From Blepharisma japonicum (lineage: Eukaryota; Ciliophora; Heterotrichea; Heterotrichida; Blepharismidae), in NCBI GenBank assembly GCA_949751835.1, contig CATKHK010000051.1, positions 62,001 to 126,000 on the forward strand: a DNA stretch of 64,000 nt. The letters run 5' to 3'. The notes beneath the pieces are model-generated. The model was not told where the DNA came from and ran no database searches. It saw only the letters and a list, made by a program, of their open reading frames with translations. Position numbers and translations under genes: made by a program. Shown piece by piece: positions 1 through 9,100 of this stretch (its first letter is position 1; each line of letters begins with the position of its first letter).

Positions 1-1625
1 TCAAAGAAAACACACTTCTAATTCACGCAGATTTATCATATAACAACTTTAACCTCCAAGAATGCGAAATCCTTGGAAAGTTTTTATATGAAAATCACAC
101 ACTTGTAGGCCTTCACATGCTTGGAAATGATTGTAAAATCAATTCCAAAGGCTTTATAATCCCAATGAAATGCAGAAAAGAAAAAGACGCCCACAACTTC
201 CAGAGAGTCATTAATGAGCCTACTTTTATGATTCATAATGAAGACAGCTCAAACTGCTGGATCTGTGAAAGGTGGGTTGAAGTAGAGTTTACTGTAAAAT
301 CAGAAGAAAAAGTTGTTTTTCTGCACTTGGAATGTGATGAATTTATAGGAGAACTAATGGAAAACAGAAATAATGGGACTTTTTATATAAAAAGAGTGGT
401 ACCACCTGGAGTTTTGAAGTTCTTTTATAGCAATGAAAATGGAGTAATTGCATTGGAAGATATTCCTAGTGAGCCTTATGGCAAACCTATAGAAGTTACT
501 ATAGGTGCTAATAAAAAGGTCTTAGAAAATGTGAATTTAAGCTATGCTGAAGGAATTGTATGTGACCCTAGAAATCTTTTTGAAACACAAATAAGGATCC
601 CTGGAACGACTTATACGATTTGCAAGCCACCACCTGCAGAACCTGAAGAAATCATATATGAAAGGATCATATGGGATATCTCTATAAGCTCTTTTAAAGA
701 CTACAAATTTGATACAGAGCAAAGACTTCAAGCTAATTTTGAGACAGATTTCAAGCATTCTAGGATAAATAAATTCGTTAAGGACCCACTTGATGTAATG
801 AACTCTAAAGAATGCTTTGAAAAAGTATATCATCAGTTTAAAGAAACCTACAGACATTTAGCAGCATTGGGTGGAAATGATCTCTACTGTTTCGGTTCTA
901 ATATTTTTTCTGATTTTTTAACACAATGCAATGTGTTTGATGAAAATTTTGGAATCAATGATCTCGGTATCTGTTGGAATGCAACTAAATGCCAGAGATC
1001 AAAATGTGAAGCTGTAATAGGAAACAGACTTTCCAAGCATGAATTTATGGAAATTCTTGCCAGGATAGCAAATGATAAATACGTCAGAAACAATCTATGT
1101 AAAAATACAGCTGAAGCTTTACAGAGGCTGTTTGATGAGAGCTTGATTCCTATTATGTCTCAATATGATACAAATAGATGGAGAATGGAGAAATACTGCT
1201 GCGAAGAAGTTGACCTAGAGCTTAAAGTCTATAAGCCAATTTTTGATGAAATATTTAGACTTTACACAGGGAGAATCTTTTGCCAGTCCAAAGGATTCAT
1301 GTCATTGGACGAATTCAGAAACTTGTGCATTGAGTCTGGACTATTAAATGACTCCAGAGAAATTGATTTTTGTGCTTATAAGTCACTTATGTGCAATAAA
1401 GAAGAGATTCTTGAGAAAAAGCATGTGAAGCTCAGCTATGTAGAATTTTTAGAAGCAATTTGTAGAGTATTCGATCAATGTGGGAATAAAAACGAGAATT
1501 TAAGAAGTAAAGTTCGAGAAGGGGCTATTCAACTTATCAATCTGTGCTCTGATGCCGTAAAAGGATCATTTTCCATGCCAACAGATGAGGCCTATTTTAA
1601 ACTTATGTATCGGCCTAAAGTTTAA
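1..1625 (+). CDS. Leucine-rich-repeat protein, 3' part (cut by left window edge)
   Basis: The reading frame is open from base 3 to a TAA at 1623-1625 without any TGA, so this is the C-terminal 540 or so residues of a longer protein. The first visible residues (HADLSYNNFNL, then LVGLHMLGND about 25 residues later) have the Leu spacing of LRR repeats. They are followed by a Trp-bearing segment (NCWICERWVEVEF) that could be a small beta domain, then by a largely helical, Cys-rich C-terminal half with acidic stretches. I do not recognise the C-terminal half. The true start lies outside the window; the internal ATG at 117 is not the start because the LRR pattern continues upstream of it. A role as a scaffold or binding protein is inference from the LRRs only. 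Confidence 0.75.
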   Translation, partial: KENTLLIHADLSYNNFNLQECEILGKFLYENHTLVGLHMLGNDCKINSKGFIIPMKCRKEKDAHNFQRVINEPTFMIHNEDSSNCWICERWVEVEFTVKSEEKVVFLHLECDEFIGELMENRNNGTFYIKRVVPPGVLKFFYSNENGVIALEDIPSEPYGKPIEVTIGANKKVLENVNLSYAEGIVCDPRNLFETQIRIPGTTYTICKPPPAEPEEIIYERIIWDISISSFKDYKFDTEQRLQANFETDFKHSRINKFVKDPLDVMNSKECFEKVYHQFKETYRHLAALGGNDLYCFGSNIFSDFLTQCNVFDENFGINDLGICWNATKCQRSKCEAVIGNRLSKHEFMEILARIANDKYVRNNLCKNTAEALQRLFDESLIPIMSQYDTNRWRMEKYCCEEVDLELKVYKPIFDEIFRLYTGRIFCQSKGFMSLDEFRNLCIESGLLNDSREIDFCAYKSLMCNKEEILEKKHVKLSYVEFLEAICRVFDQCGNKNENLRSKVREGAIQLINLCSDAVKGSFSMPTDEAYFKLMYRPKV

Positions 1626-1733
1626 ACTAATTAATTATTACATATTTTATTTAAACTTCAGTATTAAATAATTAAAGTGTTTATAAAATTTAAAAAAATG
1701 GCCATAATTTTAAGAATATTTTACTTAAGGAAG
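1626..1733. other. Short convergent intergenic spacer
   Basis: AT-rich spacer of 108 bases between the stop codons of two convergent genes. It must hold both 3' ends; I see no distinct terminator. Confidence 0.5.
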
Positions 1734-3044
1734 CTATAATTTAAATAGTGATGTATGTAAGGCAAACAGAACTTCTTTATCAATTGCTTTTAGCTGTTTA
1801 TAAACTGTCTTTCTTACTGCTACTGCATAAGTGAATATTGTCTTCTCTACATCGCTCTTAAAAAAATTTGATGCTTTATAAACTTCAGCTAAAGGCCATC
1901 TATTCCCCCCATACACAACTTGGCAAATATAAGACCTATAAATCAACAGAGAATTTGTAAAATCATGCTGAGTTTCACCATCGAAAGGTAGCATCTGATA
2001 GAAAGGTCTTAAATTTCTATTGCTGACTTCAGTGCGTTCCCAAGCTCCATAATTCCCTCTTATATTCCTTAGTAAATTTACATTGATTTCTACTGCATTT
2101 AATTGGAATTTGCAAGAACCGTCAGATAATATTTTTTCATAACAAATTTCATATGTAATGCTTACTGTAAAACTATCGTCATGATTATTAGGAATCGTAA
2201 ACCCATACATAGAAAGTAAATCTATATTTGGCAGCTGTTTATATTCATATACAAGCTCATTCCCTCTACTTAAAGTTCTATCTGCGATTAATGCGAATCC
2301 TGGAGGCATTTTATCATCAAATACAATTGAAGAAGTTTTCATGGTCGAGTTAAGAGGTCTTGGCCAATGATTGATAAAATCAATTCCTGGGATTAATACA
2401 GGGTAATTATATTTTTCATCGAGATCTTTAAAACCATATATTCTCATCATTTCTGAAGCTGGGTATAAAATAGCTCGAGTTTGGATGACAGCATCTGCCC
2501 ACAAAAATGCTTGATAATTAAACATCTCAGCTGGCAAGTCGTAGCGGTTTTTTATTTTAGATAAAACAAGCTCATGATCAGCTGTAATATTCCTTATAAA
2601 ATAGGATCTTGTATAATCATAAATCCCTAATTTTTCGAACACATCAAACTCAGCATCACTTCATAATAAAGGAGTTGTGTACTTCAGAGGGAAATTATGC
2701 ACAAATTCTGTGAGAAAAGGCCCTCTAGGTGCTATGAATTTTTCATAGAGAATTCTCATGCGAAGCATTGAGTAAGGGGAAATACCTTTGAGGACTGACG
2801 CTAAAGGGAAAGGAGTAACTGGCTCTAGAGTATCAGCTAAAGGAATTTTAAAGAGAACTTCACCTTCTTTAATGTTAGATAAAAGCTTTATTCCTATACC
2901 CCGACCTTCAAAATAGGCTATTCCATGATTATTGATATGGGATCGAAGTTGGCAACTGAAAGAACTTGCTTGATCCCTTGTCGTTGTGAGTGGAACTTCA
3001 TATGCGAATGTAGTGATAAGAAGTGAAATAAAATATAGCATCAT
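1734..3044 (-). CDS. SET-domain protein of the Rubisco-LSMT/SETD3 type with N-terminal signal peptide
   Basis: One uninterrupted frame of 436 residues when TGA (2661-2663, minus strand) is read as Trp; stop TAG at 1734-1736. Residues 1-15 (MMLYFISLLITTFAYE) form a hydrophobic signal peptide. The SET N-terminal motif is visible (EGRGIGIKLLSNIKEGEVLF), followed by an insert and the C-terminal SET elements: GIDFINHWPRP resembles the PxxDxxNH motif, and GNELVYEYKQLPNIDLLSMYGF resembles the GEExxxxY...NxxLLxxYGF substrate-lid segment. This order is typical of the protein-lysine or histidine methyltransferases of the LSMT/SETD3 family. The C-terminal 180 residues correspond to the helical Rubis-subs-bind region. 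The signal peptide is unusual for a family that normally acts in cytosol, nucleus or plastid. The substrate is unknown. Confidence 0.8.
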
Positions 3045-3181
3045 TTCTTAATTATCAATCTATTTTTTCAATTAAAAATTAATAAGGAAAACATGAGATT
3101 TTTCTTTTCATTTCAATTAAAAATATCATTATTAGACAACAAATTTTATTATTGAGAAGTATTCTATTTTATTTAATTAAG

Positions 3182-3559
3182 ATGTCAAGTTTCGATGAAG
3201 AAAACAAAGTCCCTCATTTTCGCAAAGTTTATGAACAAAAGAAATCTGACCGTGAAGTCCAGTTACAAGCAGACCAATATCCTCAGGACAGCTTCGAGCT
3301 TGGCCCTATGTCTTTTGATGAAGAAGTCAAAGCCCCTATAGGGATGATCATTATGCTAATTACAAGTTTTTTATTATCTTTTGTGCTTATTATCATAGGT
3401 GCGATACTTTTTGAGCAAAAGCACGATACAAAAAATGCAGTTGGAATATGGGTTTTAGCCTTTTTAGTAATGATTCCTGGACTTTTTTCAATTTACAAAA
3501 TAATTATGATACTTGCACCAAAAACCCCACAGGATAGAGTAAACATTTTGCACCCTTAA
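3182..3559 (+). CDS. TMEM230/TMEM134-like two-pass membrane protein
   Basis: A protein of 125 residues with a hydrophilic acidic N-terminus and two membrane segments (IIMLITSFLLSFVLIIIGAI and VGIWVLAFLVMIPGLFSIYK). The spacing of the two helices and the G..V...FxxMIPGxFSIY signature in the second helix match the DUF872 family (TMEM230, TMEM134), where the conserved element is a FIPGxYxxY motif. Human TMEM230 is about 120 residues, so the length fits. Family members work in endosomal, secretory and recycling vesicle traffic. I start at the ATG at 3182 (MSSFDEEN); an in-frame alternative start at 3152 would add ten hydrophobic residues that look untypical. It lies 52 bases upstream of the RtcA start on the same strand. 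Confidence 0.65.
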   Translation: MSSFDEENKVPHFRKVYEQKKSDREVQLQADQYPQDSFELGPMSFDEEVKAPIGMIIMLITSFLLSFVLIIIGAILFEQKHDTKNAVGIWVLAFLVMIPGLFSIYKIIMILAPKTPQDRVNILHP

Positions 3560-3611
3560 TTTATGGAAAGGAATAACTTATTATTTTTAAATGAAAATAT
3601 TATAATAAGAT

Positions 3612-4673
3612 ATGGAATCATCGATATTTGAAGTTGATGGATCTTTATATGAAGGGGGTGGCCAAATAATGAGAGTCGCTTTATGTTTAGGGATTATTAA
3701 ACAAATTCCAGTCAGAATAAAAAATATTCGCGCCGGCCGTGATAGGCCTGGCCTTGCCCGAAGCCATCTTACTTCAGTCCTTATCCTTCAGCAAATCTGC
3801 AACGGTCGCTTAGAAAACGCAGAACTAGGGTCTACTTCATTAACATTATACCCTAGTCAAATCTCTTCAGGGACTTATATAGCTGATTGTGGCTCTTCAG
3901 GAAGTATAACTCTTATGTTCCAAGCGATCCTTCCTGTATTGGTAAAAACTTCTTCCACATTGATTTTGCGTGTATTTTTAATTTAGGGTGGCACGGATGT
4001 CCCGTTTTCTCCAACAACACATTTTATTCAAAATTCTCTGCAGCCATTTTTAAATACAATTGGGGTAAAATTCAGCTATGAAGTAAAAAGATACGGTTTT
4101 AATCCTCTCGGAAGAGGAGAGATAGAAGTGCATATTGAGCCTTGTATAGATATTAAAGGAATTGATCTTTTACATAATGATATTTCAAGAAATATTGAAG
4201 CAGAAATAATATTTAGTAGAAAAAGTAAAGGAAATATGAATTATGATGAAGAAATAAGGAAAATTGTTGAAAAAGTTAGTACGAGATATATAGATAATGA
4301 GCTAGAAGTTAGAAGAGAAATAATAAGTATAAGAGAAGTTGATGCGGAATGTCATGGAGCAGTGCTAAATGTATGATATAAAAGCGAAAATGGATGCTTT
4401 TACCATAAATCTGAGGTTGGAGTTTTTAAAGGAAAAAATGTATGAGAAAAACCATGTAGAGATCTGAAAAATTGCATAGAATCGAGAACTTGTGTCTGTG
4501 AAGAGATGCAGGATCAGCTTTTAATTTTTTTAGCAATGGCAGGTAGCCCTTCGAATATAAAAATTAATCAAGTTACTGATCATTCCTTGGCTGTAATTGA
4601 TTTAATAAACAGGATTGGCTTGGCAAGAATTTCCATAAATGACGGGATTTTGGAAATAATTCCACAGTCCTAG
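3612..4673 (+). CDS. RtcA: RNA 3'-terminal phosphate cyclase
   Basis: Two exons, 3612-3971 and 3987-4673, joined across the 15-nt intron GTATTTTTAATTTAG (3972-3986); product 353 residues or fewer by my count about 348, close to the usual 340-370. The N-terminal family motif is EGGGQIMRVALCLGI. The intron splits LILR/GGTDVPFSPT, which reads through perfectly and carries the conserved GGTDVP. The segment AECHGAVLNVWYK holds a TGA-coded Trp at 4374-4376; a second TGA lies at about 4440. The family converts an RNA 3'-phosphate to a 2',3'-cyclic phosphate using ATP through a histidine-AMP intermediate. The nucleolar paralogue RCL1 is the alternative, but the general match is to the catalytic RtcA class. 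The stop is TAG. The next protein gene downstream, on the same strand beyond a tRNA gene, carries a predicted cyclic-end recognition domain. Confidence 0.88.
3972..3986 (+). other. 15-nt spliceosomal intron in RtcA (type example)
   Basis: GTATTTTTAATTTAG. Removing it restores the conserved LILRGGTDVPFSPT run, which makes this the clearest proof in the window that 15-nt introns are real. The A at intron position 10 (six from the end) is shared by all introns found here. Confidence 0.92.
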
Positions 4674-4796
4674 GTAATACATGCTAATATAATTAATCTT
4701 GTGCTTACTACTTTTTCTAGCAATAAATTTAAATCTTTTATATTTTATCTCGCATAGTTTAGGCACTTTATAAACTAGTTATAATATATCTTTTTA

Positions 4797-4868
4797 AGCG
4801 AAGTGGCGCAGTGGAAGCGTGCTGGGCTCATAACCCAGAGGTCGATGGATCGAAACCATTCTTCGCTA
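4797..4868 (+). tRNA. Initiator tRNA-Met (anticodon CAT)
   Basis: A 72-base cloverleaf. The acceptor arm AGCGAAG pairs fully with CTTCGCT before the discriminator A. The anticodon stem is CTGGG/CCCAG with loop CTCATAA. The D-arm GCGCAGTGGAAGCGT and variable region AGGTC match eukaryotic initiators closely. Diagnostic initiator features are the A1:T72 pair, the GGG/CCC stack below the anticodon, and GATGGATCGAAACC in the T-arm (ATCG in place of TTCG). There is no intron. A run of five T from 4870 to 4874 directly after the gene is a polymerase III terminator. Confidence 0.95.
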
Positions 4869-4869
4869 C

Positions 4870-4874
4870 TTTTT
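4870..4874 (+). terminator. Pol III T-run terminator of tRNA-iMet
   Basis: Five consecutive T one base after the tRNA 3' end. Confidence 0.7.
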
Positions 4875-5187
4875 ATTGTCTTTGGTTTTTAAATATGAAA
4901 AAGCTTTGATAGAGCTAATTTACATTTTATTTAATAGAGAAGCAGCTTTCTTTTTAGGATTTTTAGAAATATATGAATAAAAACTATTAGTGAGAAAGTA
5001 ACCTAAATTTTAAAAAAAATCATTGAGTTAAATCGATTACAGGCAATAGCTTATTCTATTATTTGAGAACTAAGTTAAAAACCTTGCCAAGGCTAAGATT
5101 TGCTAAAGCTGGTAATGTTTTAAATTTTTTAGTAAATCGCCTTGCCATTTTCTCTTAAGTATGGACTCAGTCAGATAATAATAGGAC
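4875..5187. other. Intergenic spacer
   Basis: AT-rich spacer between the tRNA and the next start codon. It should hold the promoter of the F-box/RCC1 gene. I see no open frame worth calling and no clear motif. Confidence 0.5.
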
Positions 5188-6786
5188 ATGGACTATTTTC
5201 AAAGAACTCCAAATGCAGTGATTTGCATCATTTTTTCCTATTTAAATTCCACAGAAGTCGCAAGGCTTGCATCCCTCAACAAATTATTTTACGAGTGCAC
5301 CAGCGAGTGCCTATACAACATCTTCACACAAATGGGATGGGGCAAACCAAAAATGTCAGAAGCAATCCAAGCATTTGGACAGATTTACAGTAAGCAAGTG
5401 ATCATTTATAAAGACTGGGACTCAGATTTTATAAAGCCAGTCCAGTTTCCAGGACTAAGAAGTGTTAAGGACATCAAATTTGGGAACCTCCACACTGCAA
5501 TTCTAAAGCATGATGGAGTAGTTCTATCAGATCTAGGGAAAGATGAAATTACTCCTTGCATGTACAACATAAAGCAAATTGAATGCAATATGGATAGAAT
5601 TATTGGCCTTACCGAATTCAATAAAATAGAATGCTTATCAGTCATAGGCGGGCAGCTCATAAAATCCAATTGGGAAGGTGAAGGAAAAATCACCGCAATC
5701 TCTGTTGGAGCTTCATTTTTTGTAGGCACTGAAGAAGGAAGAGTTTTTGCGTTCAGTGAAACTCTTTCAGCAGAGGTCAACTTTGGAACACCAAACACAG
5801 CTGCAATTAAAGATTTAAAAGCTACGCCAAAGCTTCTGCTTATTTTAACTGTCACTGGCAAGCTTTATCAATGTGAGCTTTTCAATTTTACAACAACACC
5901 ACTATTCCCTACAAAATTCATTGCCTTAATAGCTGTCGGCTATTCACACACTATTGCTTTAGCTAGAGAAGAATTTCCACCGCTGAAAGATTGGAATTCC
6001 CAATTTTTGTGTGAATGGATGCAAAAAGTCGGCTTTGAAGACTGCTGTAGACTAATAACGAATCACCAAATTGCTGGAAATGAACTTGATAATATGGATG
6101 AAAATTATCTTTTTGAGACTTTAGGGATTAAGGAAGCAAATAGAAGAAACAAATTAAATTTAGAACTCAGCAGAGTTAAGAACTCAAGCGTGTCAATCAG
6201 CTGTGAACTATACGGCTGGGGCAAAAACTTAGAAATGCAAATTTGTGCAGATTCAAATATAGTGAAAAAGCCGGTGAAAATGAATTTGCCTGAATTTTTC
6301 GCTGAAGAGACTATTAAAACAATTCATTGCAATAAATTTTTCACATTTTTATTTACAAGTTTTGGAAGGATTTTTGTAAAAGGAGGAGTGCCTTTCAAAA
6401 AGCTTACAAAAGATGAAAAAAAGAATTTTGTGCATTGGAGATCAATAGAAGCTAAATTTTCTCAAAATGCGAATTGCAATATTTTATCAATATCAACCTC
6501 CACATATCATATAGGAGTGATTTATAAAAATTTTTCAAAGAAAACTAGAGAAAAAACCAGAATGAGCATGGGTGATGACGTATTGAATGATATTTTGAAA
6601 AATCCAAGGTGGAATCCATCAGAGTTTGTGATAGGGTATACTGACAGATTTTTAGGGATTTTAGAACTTTCTGCAATTGAGTTTAGTCAAAGCGAAATTA
6701 TTAAGCATAGGATCCAGTACTTCAAAAGAAATGGAGAAATTGTTTGGGACCGACGAACAAGATTAGATCTAATGAAAATAAATTAA
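5188..6786 (+). CDS. F-box / RCC1-like / SAM / MJ1316-domain protein
   Basis: Single exon, 532 residues, no TGA, stop TAA. Residues 5-45 (NAVICIIFSYLNSTEVARLASL) look like an F-box helix set. Residues 60-265 and 340-440 look like RCC1/ATS1-type beta-propeller repeats (GNLHTAILKHDGVV, VGASFFVGTEEGRVFAF, VGYSHTIALA, LYGWGKNLEMQI). Between them, about 272-330 (WNSQFLCEWMQKVGF to LGIKEANRRNKL), is a SAM domain. The C-terminus, about 455-532, contains DVLNDILKNPRWNPSEFVIG, then YTDRFLGILEL, then HRIQYFKRNGEIVWDRR; this is the MJ1316 (DUF504) fold, which is predicted to recognise cyclic-phosphate RNA ends. The F-box suggests an SCF adaptor, so the protein might bring ubiquitin ligase to damaged or cleaved RNA; that role is inference. 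It starts 515 bases after RtcA on the same strand. Confidence 0.8.
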   Translation: MDYFQRTPNAVICIIFSYLNSTEVARLASLNKLFYECTSECLYNIFTQMGWGKPKMSEAIQAFGQIYSKQVIIYKDWDSDFIKPVQFPGLRSVKDIKFGNLHTAILKHDGVVLSDLGKDEITPCMYNIKQIECNMDRIIGLTEFNKIECLSVIGGQLIKSNWEGEGKITAISVGASFFVGTEEGRVFAFSETLSAEVNFGTPNTAAIKDLKATPKLLLILTVTGKLYQCELFNFTTTPLFPTKFIALIAVGYSHTIALAREEFPPLKDWNSQFLCEWMQKVGFEDCCRLITNHQIAGNELDNMDENYLFETLGIKEANRRNKLNLELSRVKNSSVSISCELYGWGKNLEMQICADSNIVKKPVKMNLPEFFAEETIKTIHCNKFFTFLFTSFGRIFVKGGVPFKKLTKDEKKNFVHWRSIEAKFSQNANCNILSISTSTYHIGVIYKNFSKKTREKTRMSMGDDVLNDILKNPRWNPSEFVIGYTDRFLGILELSAIEFSQSEIIKHRIQYFKRNGEIVWDRRTRLDLMKIN

Positions 6787-6800
6787 AAATAAATAAAAAT

Positions 6801-8488
6801 ATGTTCAATGAAGCATACGATTTAAAAGCTGACTTGAATATATGCATGCAAACATTAAATTCAGAAAAATTCAGAGATCTTTTAAATTCAGCAAGAATTG
6901 ATTTATATAAACTGACTGACCATTTGGGGTTTAATATTTTCCACGATATCGCATCTTGTATAATAAAAGAAGAAAAACTTGCTGAATATTTAGAAATCTT
7001 AAAAAAGGCCTTTATAGAGAGATACCCTGATGATTGGCAGACAATGATTCTCCCAATGCTAAATTCTCAGGCTGTTCATGATAGAAATTCCCCACTGCAC
7101 TGTGCGATCCTAAATAACAGAAAAGTAAAAAATATATATAGAAAGTCATTGAAGAATTCATTAAATTAGGATCAAACCTTACATTGAAAAACGTTCACGG
7201 ACAAAATGTAATGCATTTATCTGTAATTGCTGGAAATCTACAACTATTAGTTTATTTCAAATATAAGCATGGAATGCCAATAAATGAGCCTGACAATGAT
7301 GGAAAGAGTCTTCTTCATCTTGCAATTTCGAATAATAATGAATATATTTTATCACTACTATTAACATGGATAGACAATTTAGAGATAAAAGATAAAGAAG
7401 GAAGAACACCTTTGCATGCTGCTGTACTTTCTAGAGAATATTATTTAGTTAGAAGTCTCCTTGTTGCAGGAGCTGAAAGAAAAGCTAGAGATAACAGTGG
7501 CATTACTCCCCTAGATTTAGCAGTCCAAAATGGAGCTTTTGAGTTGATAAGGATGCTGGTAATTTAGATTTAGAAAGAGCCATTAGCGATCTGTAAGCTT
7601 AATCCTTGCCAGTCTCCATTGAAGCCTATGGAACAGACTTTTAGTGCGTATATTTTGTACATTTTTATATTTATATCAAGATATGGTTTGGTATTTTATT
7701 TTATGCTGCCTCACTATCCTGTTCATGTTATTATTATTTCTTGTATTATTTTTATCATGTCTTTTTTATCGTTTTTTTTAGTAAGTTGTATGAATCCTGG
7801 ATATCTATATCAGAAATCAGACCAAGATTTGTTTGTAAGTTTAATATAGACTCTATATGAAAAAATACATCCAGAATTTGTATGTCCGAAGTGCATAGTA
7901 AAGCGAACTAGAACCACTAAGCATTGCCAGCATTGCGGTAGATGTGTTGATCGATTTGATCATCATTGCCCATGAATTCGAAATTGTGTAGGGAAAAAAA
8001 ACTACAGGGTCTTTATCTGATTTATCACTATCTGCTTTGTTGATTTTACATATCATATTATTATAAGTCTACTGGAGTTTTTCAAAGTTTTCCATAGCGA
8101 ATTCAAAAGTTTTGAGTCTAATTCAGAATTTCATAGTGCTGCAACCTTGATGATTTGTATAATAAATTTTATTTGCGTGCTATTTATTATTCCAGTAGTT
8201 TATATACAATACACAAATATTTTAAGAAAAACGACTACACATCAAAGATTTGCATATCATAAGGACAATAGGTCGACATTTATAAGTATTGATATAACAG
8301 ACATGCCTTCTGCTAGCGAAACAATAGAAAGGGCATCAATAGCAATGAAAGAAGCCAATGAGTTTGAAAATTTCAAAAAAATGCGTAAAGATTCTAAAAT
8401 TTCATGCTGGAAAAGATTTAAAAAAAGAAAATCAAGCAATTTAAGCCTCTCGACTGTTATAGAAAAATCACTTATTAATGATATGTAA
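6801..8488 (+). CDS. Ankyrin-repeat DHHC palmitoyltransferase
   Basis: Four exons: 6801-7124, 7142-7558, 7574-7834 and 7850-8488, giving 546 residues. The introns are 17 nt (7125-7141) and 15 nt (7559-7573, 7835-7849). The N-terminal half holds ankyrin repeats (DRNSPLHCAILNN, HGQNVMHLSVIAGNLQLLVY, GKSLLHLAISNNNEYILSL, GRTPLHAAVLSREYYLVRSL, GITPLDLAVQNGAFELIRML). Two membrane helices follow, then the catalytic Cys-rich domain CPKCIVKRTRTTKHCQHC...[20 protein letters not shown] with the DHHC nucleophile. The Trp of HHCPW is TGA (7973-7975). Two more helices come after, giving the usual four-pass layout (animal ZDHHC13/17, yeast Akr1). It transfers palmitate to protein cysteines, normally at Golgi or endosome. 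It starts only 14 bases after the previous stop and is followed by a depalmitoylating enzyme. Confidence 0.92.
7125..7141 (+). other. Unusual 17-nt intron
   Basis: GTAAAAAATATATATAG. Removal joins NNRK to KVIEEFIKLGSNLTLKN in frame and restores an ankyrin repeat. No 15- or 16-nt alternative keeps the frame. The A six from the end is kept. Confidence 0.75.
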
Positions 8489-9100
8489 ATTTTTAAATAA
8501 ATATTTTAATTAATTTAAATTTATTCTATATTATTAGGGTTTGAAGTGTGTAATCTAATAATATTATCATCAGTTAAACTTTGATATCTTTTTTAATAAA
8601 ATCATTTATAAGAAAGAGTCTTCGAAGGCCAATATTGTCAAATAAATCAAGAAAATTTTATTTTTACAGATTTGAGATACTAAATGAATTTCAAAGTATA
8701 AGATGTGCATGATTCAAGAACAAATTATTTTATGAATACAATCAATAGAAGTAATTTTTAGATATGGCTAATTTATTTCAAATGAATCTAATCTATTTAA
8801 TGAAAATTTCAATCCAAAGGTAAAAGAAATAAAGATAAAATTAAAATTGTAAGTTACTTTATTTGAAATTATTAATAGAATTAAGATCGCTGATATAATA
8901 ACTCAAATAATGTTAACTTCTCACATTTATTAATACAATTTCTAATGATGCTGCTAATTTCAAAATTAATCAACCAAAGATCTATTAACAACGCAAATAA
9001 TATAATAAATAAAATTAGCTCATATAATTAGTCTTTCCATCATAATCTTTAAAAACAAACGTTTTGCTTATTAATTCGATCTATTATTAGTTGAATAATT
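8489..9100. other. Long AT-rich intergenic region
   Basis: 612 bases with stops in all frames under the TGA-as-Trp code. It holds the 3' end of the DHHC gene and the promoter of the thioesterase gene. No repeat, RNA gene or degenerate gene was recognised. Confidence 0.5.

Noticed and set aside
3887-4081. Overlapping plus-strand frame within RtcA
   Set aside because: Alternate-frame shadow that crosses the 15-nt intron; RtcA continues in its own frame on both sides.
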